In this document: piece after piece, positions 49,264 to 58,069 of the stretch | Layout: each line of letters opens with the position of its first letter | Position numbering within the stretch: the stretch's first letter is position 1 | The notes under the pieces: generated by a model | What the model was told of the DNA's origin: nothing | Databases searched by the model: none | Seen by the model: only the letters and a program-made list of their open reading frames with translations | Assembly (NCBI GenBank): GCA_020137815.1 | Contig: CM035359.1 | Location: 6,666,468-6,730,467 of the forward strand | From: Hormiphora californensis | Taxonomy: Eukaryota > Ctenophora > Tentaculata > Cydippida > Pleurobrachiidae | Direction: 5' to 3' | Length of the DNA: 64,000 bases | Made by a program: the position numbers and the translations under genes

Positions 49264-50326
49264 GATTTGCCTGGGGGGAGGGGTGATCTTCAAAGTCATG
49301 TATTATATGGTAACCATGGTAACCACTTACTACATGGTTGCCGTGATAAAGAGTGTAAAGAGTCGGAAATTTTTGGAAAATAGAGTGTATCTGAACATAC
49401 TGTTAATTGTCTCTTTCTCAAGAGATACTGAGAACAGTCTAATCTATAACAAGCCCTAACACGGTCGCTTGTAGTGGGAAAACGGTAATGGAAAACGAAG
49501 ATACAGTAAGACGACGCGCAACCGTGACCAATCAGGGCGCTAGTACGTGCTGACACATGAACTTTTTGCCGCGCGTTATGCACCGTGCGCGTCTCCTTAC
49601 TGTATTTTGCGTTACCGTATTTTGACTGCAAGCAGCACTGTAAGTTTTTGGATAAATTTTCACAAGAAAACTGAAATTTCAGTTTTACTATAGTCCTAGG
49701 CATTTGCGTAAGAAAGTGTCCGTTTCAGGAATTTTTAGATAACCATGCGAGACCTTCACTAAAAGTAGGCTATTGGTCCCTAGAAACACCAAAAAAAAGT
49801 CTACGACCTAGACTTCCCGAGAACATCTCTTAATTTGGCGTTAATTGGGTATAATTGGCTAAAAAAGAAACAAAAATTCAAAATCATCGTAGAAGGTCGT
49901 AACTGGTCGCAATCGTTCAGAAATATTATTCTTATCATCGTAAGATCATAAAAGTGACCCAATTATGTAAAATTGGTACCCAATTTGGCGTTAATTGGGT
50001 CAAATTGGGTCTAAATTGGGCAAAAATTCAAAATCGTCGTGGTTGGTCGCGATCGTTCGGAAATAGCAACCTTATCATCTTGAATTCAAAATAGTGACCC
50101 AGTTGTGCCAAATTGGTGCGTAATTGGTCCTAATTGGGCCTAATTGGCTAAAATTTATGCTTTTTTATGTTAGAACAAGACCGTCAATTTTCGCCCTGAC
50201 TAGGGAAATAATTTGGAACAGCGAAATTCCTTCACCAACGTGTCCCTAAGGGTTTTCTGGAACAATTATGAGCTTTGGAACTTGCAGCTTGAGGGGAATT
50301 ATGGTCATTTCCGGGTGTGTGTCCCC
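49264..50326. other. Upstream flank of the tubulin gene
   Basis: Contains the MITE at 49460-49640 about 200 bp before the tubulin start, then AT-rich sequence in which (C/T)AATTGG and TAATTGGG motifs recur many times (about 49830-50150), reminiscent of a degenerate short-period repeat. No gene. Confidence 0.5.
49460..49640. mobile_element. Harbinger-like MITE, copy 4
   Basis: 181 bp with TAA duplications at 49457-49459 and 49641-49643. Very close in sequence to the copy at 9824. It lies in the presumed promoter region of the tubulin gene. Confidence 0.9.
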
Positions 50327-51082
50327 TGTAATTTCAGGCTGAGCCCAATATTGTAAATAATTTTAGAATTGGAGTAGAGATAAAAATCAGGGCACGTAAG
50401 TGTGTAGCGCCCTCGCATTAGTGGAGGTAGACACCCATGAAAAGTTCCTAACTCATTTGGTTAATTGGATAATTGGTTAATTAGATGTATGTATAGCCGT
50501 ATTTCAACTAGTATTCAGTTCATATTATGACCGACCATGCTTTGTGGCTTAGATAAGGTGTAAATGATCCTGAGGCCCTGATAGATATTCTTCAGGTGTT
50601 GCTAGAAAGCCTTCATATGTTGCTAGATACCCCTAGAACTCCCTAGATACACCTACATAATCATCCTAGAAACCCCTCAGAGCCCACAAGATTCTACTAA
50701 GTACCCCTCAGACCCGTTTGATAGCCTTTTAAGAGTTCAGACCCTTCTCTATACCCCTCAGAGCTAATTAGATACCCTCAGAACTTCTTCAGATCTACCT
50801 CTAGACCCCCTCAGACCCTGTTAGATACCTCTTAGGTCTTGTTAGATACCCTAGATAAAACCCTCCAAGATGCTCAGATTATACTAAACACCCATTAGAC
50901 CGACTAGCAAAACTGGGGCGATCGTACCGATCGCAAATCGAGGGGTCTGTTTTTCTCTCTGCCTGTCTGCTATATGCTATGTGATGTGATCCCTCTCTTT
51001 TTCTCTCTTTCTCTCCCTTTTATACATGTGATGTGACCCCTCAAGTCGCAAGCAGTTCTCAACACGTGTGATACGTGATACC

Positions 51083-51172
51083 TACGAATCACGTCGTCAC
51101 ACTGACGGATCATGTCGTCACGCTGACGGATTACGTCGTCACATTGACGGATCACGTCGTCACATTGACGAT
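51083..51172. repeat. Short tandem array of TCACGTCGTCACATTGACGGA
   Basis: Four to five degenerate 20-21-bp units, (A/T)CACGTCGTCAC(A/T)(C/T)TGACGGAT, on the left side of the palindrome only. There are no unique spacers, so it is not CRISPR-like. Confidence 0.8.
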
Positions 51173-51361
51173 AGGGTGTCACAGTTAGATGAGACGTAAA
51201 CATACCCTAGACCCTTCTAGCTTCTTATCACTCTAATAGACACCCTCAAAACAATCTACATACCCTCGAAATAATCTACATAGTAGGGTTTTATGGTTCT
51301 GTGGAATATCTAATGCCTAATTGGGTATGGGTGGTATCTAGAATGGCCTGAGATATATCTA

Positions 51362-52237
51362 CCGTGTGGGGCAATAAAAATGCCCCCCCAAGTCTACCAT
51401 AGTTCCAGATATCGTGGAGCGCTAAAATTTGGTTCAGTAACTTTATGAGACAAATAAATAACTTGACCAAAATTTCAGACCTCTAGCTCAAAATTCATTT
51501 TTTTGATCGGAATGAACATTGTCATTCATTCCAGGAAAAAATATTTTCCGGTTCAAAATTTAACCAATTATGTTTGGCTATCGATTAGCTTTCCAATGTG
51601 ACCAAGATCAGCTAAATTGGACAACCACAAGAGACACAGTGTCATGTTTCTTAAAGTTAGTCAGGTTATGTGATCTTCACTGAATCGTTGATCGTGTTCA
51701 GTATTACGAATTGGTCTAAGTGGTAGAGAATCACGTATCACATCTGCTAATGAGGGATGACGATGCTGATTGGTCATGAGATCTGTAGCTCTTTGATAAA
51801 TGTCCTCTTTCCTCGAATCACATCACCCTGTATTGGTACACATACCCAATTAACGGCCATGATACGAGATTCCTTTGCCCATTGGCCCGATTAGCAATCT
51901 CGGAAACTAAACGATTCGATGAAGATCACATGACCTGACTAACTTAAAGCAACATGACACTGTGTCTCTTGTGTTTGTCCAATTTAGCTGACCTTGGTCC
52001 CATTGGAAAGCAAATCGATAGCCAAACATAATTAGTTAAATTTTGGACCGGAAAATATTTTTTCCTGGAATGAATGACAATGTTCATTCCGATCAAAAAA
52101 ATGAATTTTGAGCTAGCGGTCTGAAATTTTGGCCAAGTTATTTATTTGTCTCATAGAGTTACTGTACCAAATTTCAGCGCTCCACGATATCTGGAACTAT
52201 GGTAGACTTGGGGGGGCATTTTTATTGCCCCACACGG
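51362..52237. mobile_element. 876-bp element with ~400-bp inverted repeats, nested in the palindrome
   Basis: Begins CCGTGTGGGGCAATAAAAAT and ends ATTTTTATTGCCCCACACGG, flanked by TA on both sides (51360-51361, 52238-52239). The arms run about 400 bp inward (e.g. GACACAGTGTCATGTTTCTT at 51640 and inverted near 51945). A spacer of under 100 bp remains. TA target and long arms suggest a Tc1/mariner-type foldback MITE that inserted into the centre of the larger palindrome. Confidence 0.9.
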
Positions 52238-53607
52238 TACAAGGATCTGATCGAGACTTGAGAGGTATCAAGAAGGGTCTAATGTGTATCTAGTAGAGTC
52301 TGAGTAGGTCTTATGGGTACCTAGTACGGTAAGATATGGGTATCTAGAAGGATCTGAAGGGCATCTAGTGGAGTCTCAGAGTCTGAGGGGTATCTACTGG
52401 GGCCTGAGGGATCAGGAGGGATATCTTGTAGGGGTATTGTTTGAGGGTTTACTGTACGAGTATCTAGGATGGTTTAGGGGCATCTAGCATTGTCGCAAGA
52501 TCTTAGGGATATCTAACAGGGTCTGAGGGGGTCTAGGGGTAGATCTGAAGAAGTTCTGAGGGTATCTAATTAGCTCTGAGGGGTATAGAGAAGGGTCTGA
52601 ACTCTTAAAAGGCTATCAAACGGGTCTGAGGGGTACTTAGTAGAATCTTGTGGGCTCTGAGGGGTTTCTAGGATGATTATGTAGGTGTATCTAGGGAGTT
52701 CTAGGGGTATCTAGCAACATATGAAGGCTTTCTAGCAACACCTGAAGAATATCTATCAGGGCCTCAGGATCATTTACACCTTATCTAAGCCACAAAGCAT
52801 GGTCGGTCATAATATGAACTGAATAATAGTTGAAATACGGCTATACATACATCTAATTAACCAATTATCCAATTAACCAAATGAGTTAGGAACTTTTCAT
52901 GGGTGTCTACCCCCTAATGCGAGGACGCTACACACTACGTGCCCTGATTTTATCTCTACTCCAATTCTAAAATTATTTAATTTGGGTCAGCCGAAATTAC
53001 AGAAAACAGCAAACCCCTAACTGCACCAATCTCGTCAGAAAATAATTTTAAAGGTTTCCATATTTCCACGGGCAAATACACGTTCTAAAATAAAAACATA
53101 AATTCAGTTCACTTACCGTTGATTTAGTAGCTGTAGTAACTTTGTAGTGGTTGACCGAGTAAAGAGAGTCAAGTTATACAATGTAGTGATTGGGCCCATT
53201 CACTGTTTATTTTCTCTTTTATATTGCACACCCGCGGTCATGGGTGACATTATAGTGCTGCTATATTTAGCTGCCATGATCATTGTTTAGCTAAGTTGTC
53301 AACTGGGTGGTAGAGGCGGAAATGTAATTGATAACATTGGATATATCCGTAACATAATACCCAATACCAATGACTGTCAGCAAGTTAGCAAATGATTGTT
53401 TTAGTTTTAGTTCGACATTGAGGGAAATCATACGACTCTTACTGCAGTTAGCGACAATCGAGAAAACAGACAGCATAACTCTTTTAAGCGACAGTGCTGT
53501 GTAATTTCTCAAAACTCTTATTCTTAGTGAGCAACAGGGAAAAGAATTGGGGAGAGAAAGTGAGAGACAGGGTGCCCCCTTGAGAGAGATTATCTCGCGC
53601 GGCGCAT

Positions 53608-53689
53608 TGGCACGTGCGGTTTGGGCGCTGGCAGGCTTTTGCATGTTGCAACATGTAAAAGCCTGCCAGCGCCCAAACCGCACGTGCCA
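53608..53689. repeat. 82-bp near-perfect hairpin
   Basis: TGGCACGTGCGGTTTGGGCG through AGGCTTTTGCATGTTG is followed at once by its near-exact inverse ending CGCACGTGCCA. Only one base pair differs (TTTTGCATG versus CATGTAAAA). The centre is the palindrome CATGTTGCAACATG. GC-rich and with no loop, it would extrude easily. Confidence 0.95.
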
Positions 53690-53853
53690 GGGCGCCGCGC
53701 GTTACTATCTTGCTCTCTCTCACTCACTAGCTACATTCTGATTGGCTGTTATCGATCACATGTACGCAGTCACAGGCTATCCCTGTGCACTAGGACTTAT
53801 CACGTGACCTTTCACGTGACCACATGCTGAGATCCCCGGTCAGTTAAGAGTTT

Positions 53854-54049
53854 TAAGAGTTTATACGTCGCTAAGTAGCGGCGCTTACTACACAAGAGAA
53901 TGGAATCACCATTCTCTTACTCTTGATATCTCTTACAAGAAAATAAGAGTTATTTTGGAAAACAGTCAGCACCTGTCGCTTACTCCAGTAAGCGGTTGCG
54001 AAATCAATCAGCACCTGCTAACTTCAGTAAGAGTCGTATGATATCCCTC
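53854..54049. repeat. 196-bp dispersed repeat, copy 2
   Basis: About 97% identical by eye to 41695-41890, but without a reverse transcriptase behind it. Confidence 0.9.
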
Positions 54050-55082
54050 ATTGCTACGTTCTGGGTGATACATACAAAGAAACAGCTTCCCCTATTATAA
54101 TAGGGCCCGAGTTGGATTTGAATAACTTTTGAGTAATGAGTACCGTGTGCTAGGTGTTTGTTTATCTTTATAATGCAGGCAGCTGTAGCATGACACTAGC
54201 CATGAGGTGTTTCTATTCTCAGCTAGCAATATGATCAATGGGTTTCTAATCCGATTTCCTATGACATCACGAAGATGACATCCCCATTGAATATAATATT
54301 CCAGCGAACATGCAGAGGGACGACGCCACACGCCCAAACATTATCCACAGATATATCCTGTCTATCTCTTTCTCTCCAACTCTTCACTCTCCCACTCCCC
54401 GGCCATCTCTTATTGCATTATTATCTTTGAATATCGATACCTATAATCCTATCGTACACTCTTCTTTACCTTCCAAACATATTCCTACCCGTCCTGTCCT
54501 TTGTACTGCGTTGAACATCGTTTATCCTGCCATTGCAGCATGCCCCAAGCTTATAAATATCGTGGTCTTGTTAGTGACCATCAATTACTGAAAGTTCATT
54601 CTGTTAGCTTAGTCAAGCACACACATATAATATTGTAGGAAGTCCATTATAAAATCAACTCCCGTGATCGGGCTATCAAGGTATTACTTCTTTGCCTTGC
54701 TGATCGAGTAGCTCTCGAACTTTTTCTCAGTCCCCAGTCCCACTCTCAAAGAGATTTAATATGTTCCTGCATGACCTGAATATATGTTCCATTCCACGAA
54801 ATTCCCACATAATTTAACCATCTAGTCTGCATGATGGGAATTTCATATATTCAGCTCATGCTCCTGAAAGGGGGTTGAATTACATCTAAAATAAAATAAA
54901 ATCACCCTTCCTTTGTGTTTTCTGTTTCTGAATTGCCCATCCCTTTAGGAGCTGCAGCTTGTTCAAGTTCGGAGCTCCTTGACCGATTGAGCTGAATCTA
55001 TCAGCTATGCTTTATGCTATATTGGATCTGGATATTTTAGTATCTTATTCTTAGTATTATGCTATCATCATCATTATTAGGC

Positions 55083-55905
55083 AGTAGTATATGGCGAGGA
55101 TTTGGGACCCCTTTTTCGCTCGAATATGTCACTTCCATATATGGGCATGTCACGTGACACACATGATGTCACGTGACGTCACATGATGTCATATGATGTC
55201 ACGTGATTATGACGTCACTTTGTGACTTTTGTGACGTCACTAGCGCTGACAAGGAATTTTAAAGATCAGCTGGGTTTGAACTCGCTACCTTTGTAGCAAA
55301 AGTCAATCTCTTAGACCACTCGGCCACCGTGGCAACAAAATCTTTGAAATTTGAGACGTTTTTAAATAGTAGGACTAGTGCCGTGATAATTGATCGTCTC
55401 TTTGTGACCTTTGTGACCTAGCCTAATGTACCGGCAAGGGCCACAGTATAGTGTAAAATGGTTGTACCACCTAAAAATGGGGTACACACGTGATCATAAA
55501 ATAAATCAGTAAATCTGCGTAGAGCTGGCAAGCAACATTTGAAAATGGATGTTTTTAGCCGTTCCTAGCCATTCCTAGCTATTCCTTGTTAATTATAGGA
55601 TTCGGAAAAGAGTTCCGAGTGTTCCTAGTCTATTCTCCATATGCTATATGGGTGTTCCTAGCAGTTCTTTGGTGCTTTAATATGTTCCTAGTGTTCCTAG
55701 TCTGTTATTCACCGTTATTGGGTGTTTCTTGCCTGTTTCACACATCAGCAGGAACACACAGGAACATCATAAGAACGCGTTGGAACGGTTAAAAACAACT
55801 TAAAACACAGAAAATACGCTATTTTTGGTTGATCTAAATAAATAGAATGATAATACATACATCAACTTAATTTTCATATTCTAGACTTGCAATAAGTGAT
55901 AGTGT
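55083..55905. repeat. Left terminal inverted repeat of the 4-kb element
   Basis: Pairs with 58070-59129. The outer part is rich in GTCACGTGA and GATGTCA motifs (55146-55230). It then has a tRNA-like block, and an inner part with repeated GTTCCTAG motifs (55560-55710). Its inner end includes the last dozen codons of the 254-codon ORF. Confidence 0.95.
55268..55334 (-). tRNA. tRNA-like sequence in the left terminal repeat
   Basis: On the minus strand: TGCCACGGTGGCCGAGTGG (Leu/Ser-type A box) ... GAGTTCAAACCC (B box). Anticodon stem ACTTT/AAGGT can form, but the loop TGCTACA lacks U33 and the acceptor has no 3' partner. So it is a tRNA-derived pol III-promoter-like block, oriented outwards to the left end of the element, not a working tRNA. 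Confidence 0.5.
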
Positions 55906-56631
55906 TCTCCCGATAATTTGAAAAATATTGTAAAACTCTTTCGAATGTTTTAAAAGTAGCCGTTTAATTTCTTCTAGGCTTTTGCAATCCACCAGATTGA
56001 TCAATTTTCTACCGTTCACACTTAGACGCTTTCTCTGAGGGACAACAAGAGGAACAACTCCATACTTTAGACCGATAAATAGGCTTTTAATCGCTTTGAC
56101 TAGTCTATTGCTGCGTACAATCGAAGCATAGCCTTTCATATCCATCAATCGTCGTAGTTCTAGATAGTCTCGGATATTTTTAGAGTTGATTATTGTATCC
56201 GAGAACTCATAGAACTTCGTGTCATTAAAATTAGTCTTGAATTCATCTAATTGTTTCTCAAACAGGAGAATTCTCTCAAGATGCTGTTTTGTTTCATTCA
56301 ACTTTGATTTGTACAATCTCTCATATTTCCGAGCTTGTTGATCTCGTTTTCGGTACAACGACTTGAAGTCAATATCCTTCAATGGATCAGATTTTTCCTC
56401 AATATCATCTTCCTCAATATCATCTTCCTCAATATCATCTTCCTCATCCTCCAGATCAATATTTACTTCATTAACCTTATTTATTGATGATTCCTCATTT
56501 GGAACGTCTTCTGTTTTGTCATCAGCTGAGTCACTACCAGTCGGCCCCCATTTTTTGTGATCATATTTTTGATGTTGAAGAAGAAGATAAACAGTCGTAA
56601 ATTCCTCATCGCACAAATCGCATGGAAACAT
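55867..56631 (-). CDS. C2H2 zinc-finger protein of the 4-kb element
   Basis: 254 codons, intact. The N-terminus has one clear C2H2 finger: Cys4-x2-Cys7-x12-His20-x4-His25 (FPCDLCDEEF ... LQHQKYDH). An acidic region follows, with a fourfold EEDDI repeat encoded by a 15-bp tandem (56396-56447). Then comes a basic, coiled-coil-like segment (YRKRDQQARKYERLYKSKL) and a C-terminal part with a basic patch (VVPLVVPQRKRLSVNGRK). A DNA-binding role is likely but inferred. No homologue is recognised. A TATAAAA box lies at 56667-56673 on the minus strand, about 36 bp before the ATG. The last dozen codons lie within the terminal inverted repeat, so a copy of this C-terminus (SLEYEN and stop) exists at 58073-58110 on the other side. 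Confidence 0.75.
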   Translation of the reverse strand: MFPCDLCDEEFTTVYLLLQHQKYDHKKWGPTGSDSADDKTEDVPNEESSINKVNEVNIDLEDEEDDIEEDDIEEDDIEEKSDPLKDIDFKSLYRKRDQQARKYERLYKSKLNETKQHLERILLFEKQLDEFKTNFNDTKFYEFSDTIINSKNIRDYLELRRLMDMKGYASIVRSNRLVKAIKSLFIGLKYGVVPLVVPQRKRLSVNGRKLINLVDCKSLEEIKRLLLKHSKEFYNIFQIIGRTLSLIASLEYEN

Positions 56632-56698
56632 GTTTACAGAAATGAATTAAAAAAGACAAGTGTTCCTTTTATAGTCGTCACTGTTCCTACATCGGTGC

Positions 56699-57088
56699 TT
56701 ACTGTTCCTCTTTATTCCCACAATTTGGACAATCTTCGTTCTCTTCCGAGAACACCTTTTCCGTGATATCTTCCACTATTTCTAGATTTTGTTGGAGCAA
56801 TTCGCGAATCACGAACAATGAGTCGTTATCCTTTATCGCATTTATCAGAAGCTCCTCTTCTGGTGTCAGCTCAATCTCAGTCAAATCTGCATTAATTAGA
56901 TATTGCTTCAAACCAAAACATTGCAATAGGCTCGAGTATGGCGTTTCACTTTCGACTTTTGGTGAATCCATCTCTTCATCAGACAATTCCACCTCCGAGT
57001 CAGAGTCTGTGTCAGGGTCAGAATCAGAGCTGTTTCGCTTTTTGTCATTCAAGCGTATAGTTTTTAGAAAAGAAGTTGAACGAGACAT
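56699..57088 (-). CDS. Small acidic protein of the 4-kb element
   Basis: 129 codons, not recognised. It starts with a Ser/Arg/Lys-rich stretch (MSRSTSFLKTIRLNDKKR), then an acidic Ser-Asp tract (SSDSDPDTDSDSEVELSDEE) that looks like a casein-kinase-type phosphorylation region. A helical part (ELTPEEELLINAIKDNDSLF, with an ankyrin-like hint VIRELLQQN) follows, and it ends CPNCGNKEEQ with one CxxC pair. The TATAAAA box is at 57126-57132 on the minus strand, 38 bp before the ATG. It is upstream of and in line with the zinc-finger ORF, 67 bp apart, each with its own TATA box. Confidence 0.65.
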   Translation of the reverse strand: MSRSTSFLKTIRLNDKKRNSSDSDPDTDSDSEVELSDEEMDSPKVESETPYSSLLQCFGLKQYLINADLTEIELTPEEELLINAIKDNDSLFVIRELLQQNLEIVEDITEKVFSEENEDCPNCGNKEEQ

Positions 57089-57250
57089 TGTTCGAAATGA
57101 TTACTTTTCATGGAAAACATCTCCCTTTTATAGCGTTCCCGGGTGTTCTCTCGACGTTCCGATGTGTTCTTTTCAAAAGCTAATTGGTTCCTCTGTGTTC
57201 CTTTCGGAACCCTTTGATTCCTTGCTGTTCTTTCGATTTCATGTTTATTC

Positions 57251-57510
57251 TTAGGTGTTCTTAACCGTTCTTACGACGTTCCTGTGTGCTCCTGTGATAC
57301 GTGAAAACAAACGAGAAACACCCAATAACGGTGAATAACAGACTAGGAACACTAGGAACAGATTGAACCACAAAGGAACTGCTGGGAACGCCCGTAGAGC
57401 ACACGGAGAATGGACTAGGAACACTAGGAACGCTTTTACGGTTCCTAGAATCAGCAAGGAACGGCTAGGAATACCTAGGAACAGTTATAAACACCCATTG
57501 GGTTGCTTGT
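57251..57510. repeat. Third copy of the inner terminal-repeat segment, between divergent ORFs
   Basis: A diverged copy of the block that ends at about 58455 (same orientation) and of 55560-55810 (inverted). It keeps AACACCCAATAACGGTGAAT, AACAGACTAGGAACACTAGG and many further TAGGAAC motifs. It lies between the start of the minus-strand ORFs and the plus-strand ORF. Confidence 0.85.
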
Positions 57511-57550
57511 CAGCACGTCGATAAGAGAGGTAGAACATCCAGTAATTAGG

Positions 57551-57558
57551 TATATAAA
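57551..57558 (+). promoter_or_regulatory. TATA box of the plus-strand ORF
   Basis: TATATAAA, 30-37 bp before the ATG at 57588. The two minus-strand ORFs have TATAAAA at 56667-56673 and 57126-57132, at nearly the same distance from their start codons. Confidence 0.65.
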
Positions 57559-57587
57559 CCACGAGTATTCAGTTTTATTATTTCAAA

Positions 57588-58022
57588 ATGGATACATTTA
57601 TCTCCACTGTACCCGATGACCTCAAAGAAGTCTACAAAAAACACTGGGCTACTATTAGACCGAGCGTTAAAAATGGATTATTGAAAGACATGTATCATTT
57701 TCCAATCTCTCCTTATGATAGCATCCCTGGGAAGCTCGGTGGAGTACTGAAATATTACAAAAAACCTGTAAAAGTCAATGTAGCTTTTGGATACATATTA
57801 AGGAACACTGAAACGGATGAGTTGAAGTTTTTCCATCCATCCAACAATACAATGGTGTTTGAAACAGCACAAGTCATAGCAGATCAAGACGATATAATGA
57901 AAGTAAAGAATGAAATCGAAAGAGATGATTTAGTTGAAATAGCACGCGAATCAAGACATTCTTCGAAATGGGTGGTTGAGACCATTGTTTGCATACGTTT
58001 TGATGTATACAGATATTCTTGA
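57588..58022 (+). CDS. 144-codon protein of the 4-kb element
   Basis: Intact ORF starting MDTFISTVPDDLKEVYKKHW and ending CIRFDVYRYS. The middle (FGYILRNTETDELKFFHPSN, then a (V/I)xADQDDIMKVKNEIE stretch and SSKWVVETI) reminds me of the N-terminal region of large proteins in cnidarian and sponge mobile elements that also carry protein-primed DNA polymerase domains. This is a recollection I cannot test here. If right, the ORF would be the detached front end of such a polymerase protein. It has no catalytic motif of its own. A stop at 58022 is followed by the terminal repeat from about 58070, so truncation by the repeat is possible. Confidence 0.7.
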   Translation: MDTFISTVPDDLKEVYKKHWATIRPSVKNGLLKDMYHFPISPYDSIPGKLGGVLKYYKKPVKVNVAFGYILRNTETDELKFFHPSNNTMVFETAQVIADQDDIMKVKNEIERDDLVEIARESRHSSKWVVETIVCIRFDVYRYS

Positions 58023-58069
58023 AGTTTTTATTCACAAATTCAATGATTAATAGAGTTTAAAATGCAATC

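Larger units (their letters stand above)
50327..53002. repeat. 2.7-kb nested palindrome (large foldback)
   Basis: The left arm (about 50327-50900) is repeated inverted at about 52490-53002. For example TGACCGACCATGCTTTGTGG at about 50528 pairs with CCACAAAGCATGGTCGGTCA at about 52790, and GGTTAATTGGATAATTGGTTAA with its complement near 52858. Between the arms lie many CTAGATACCCCTCAGA-like units (left) and their inverses GGGTATCTAG (right), so most of the 2.7 kb could fold back. A second TIR element sits at the centre. No coding capacity seen. Confidence 0.9.
53003..55082. other. Non-coding, repeats only
   Basis: Holds a perfect hairpin (53608-53689) and the second 196-bp dispersed repeat (53854-54049). 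Otherwise no exon or family was recognised. Confidence 0.5.

Noticed and set aside
54310-54591. 93-codon ORF
   Set aside because: No domain, no splice context; ordinary chance frame in pyrimidine-rich DNA.
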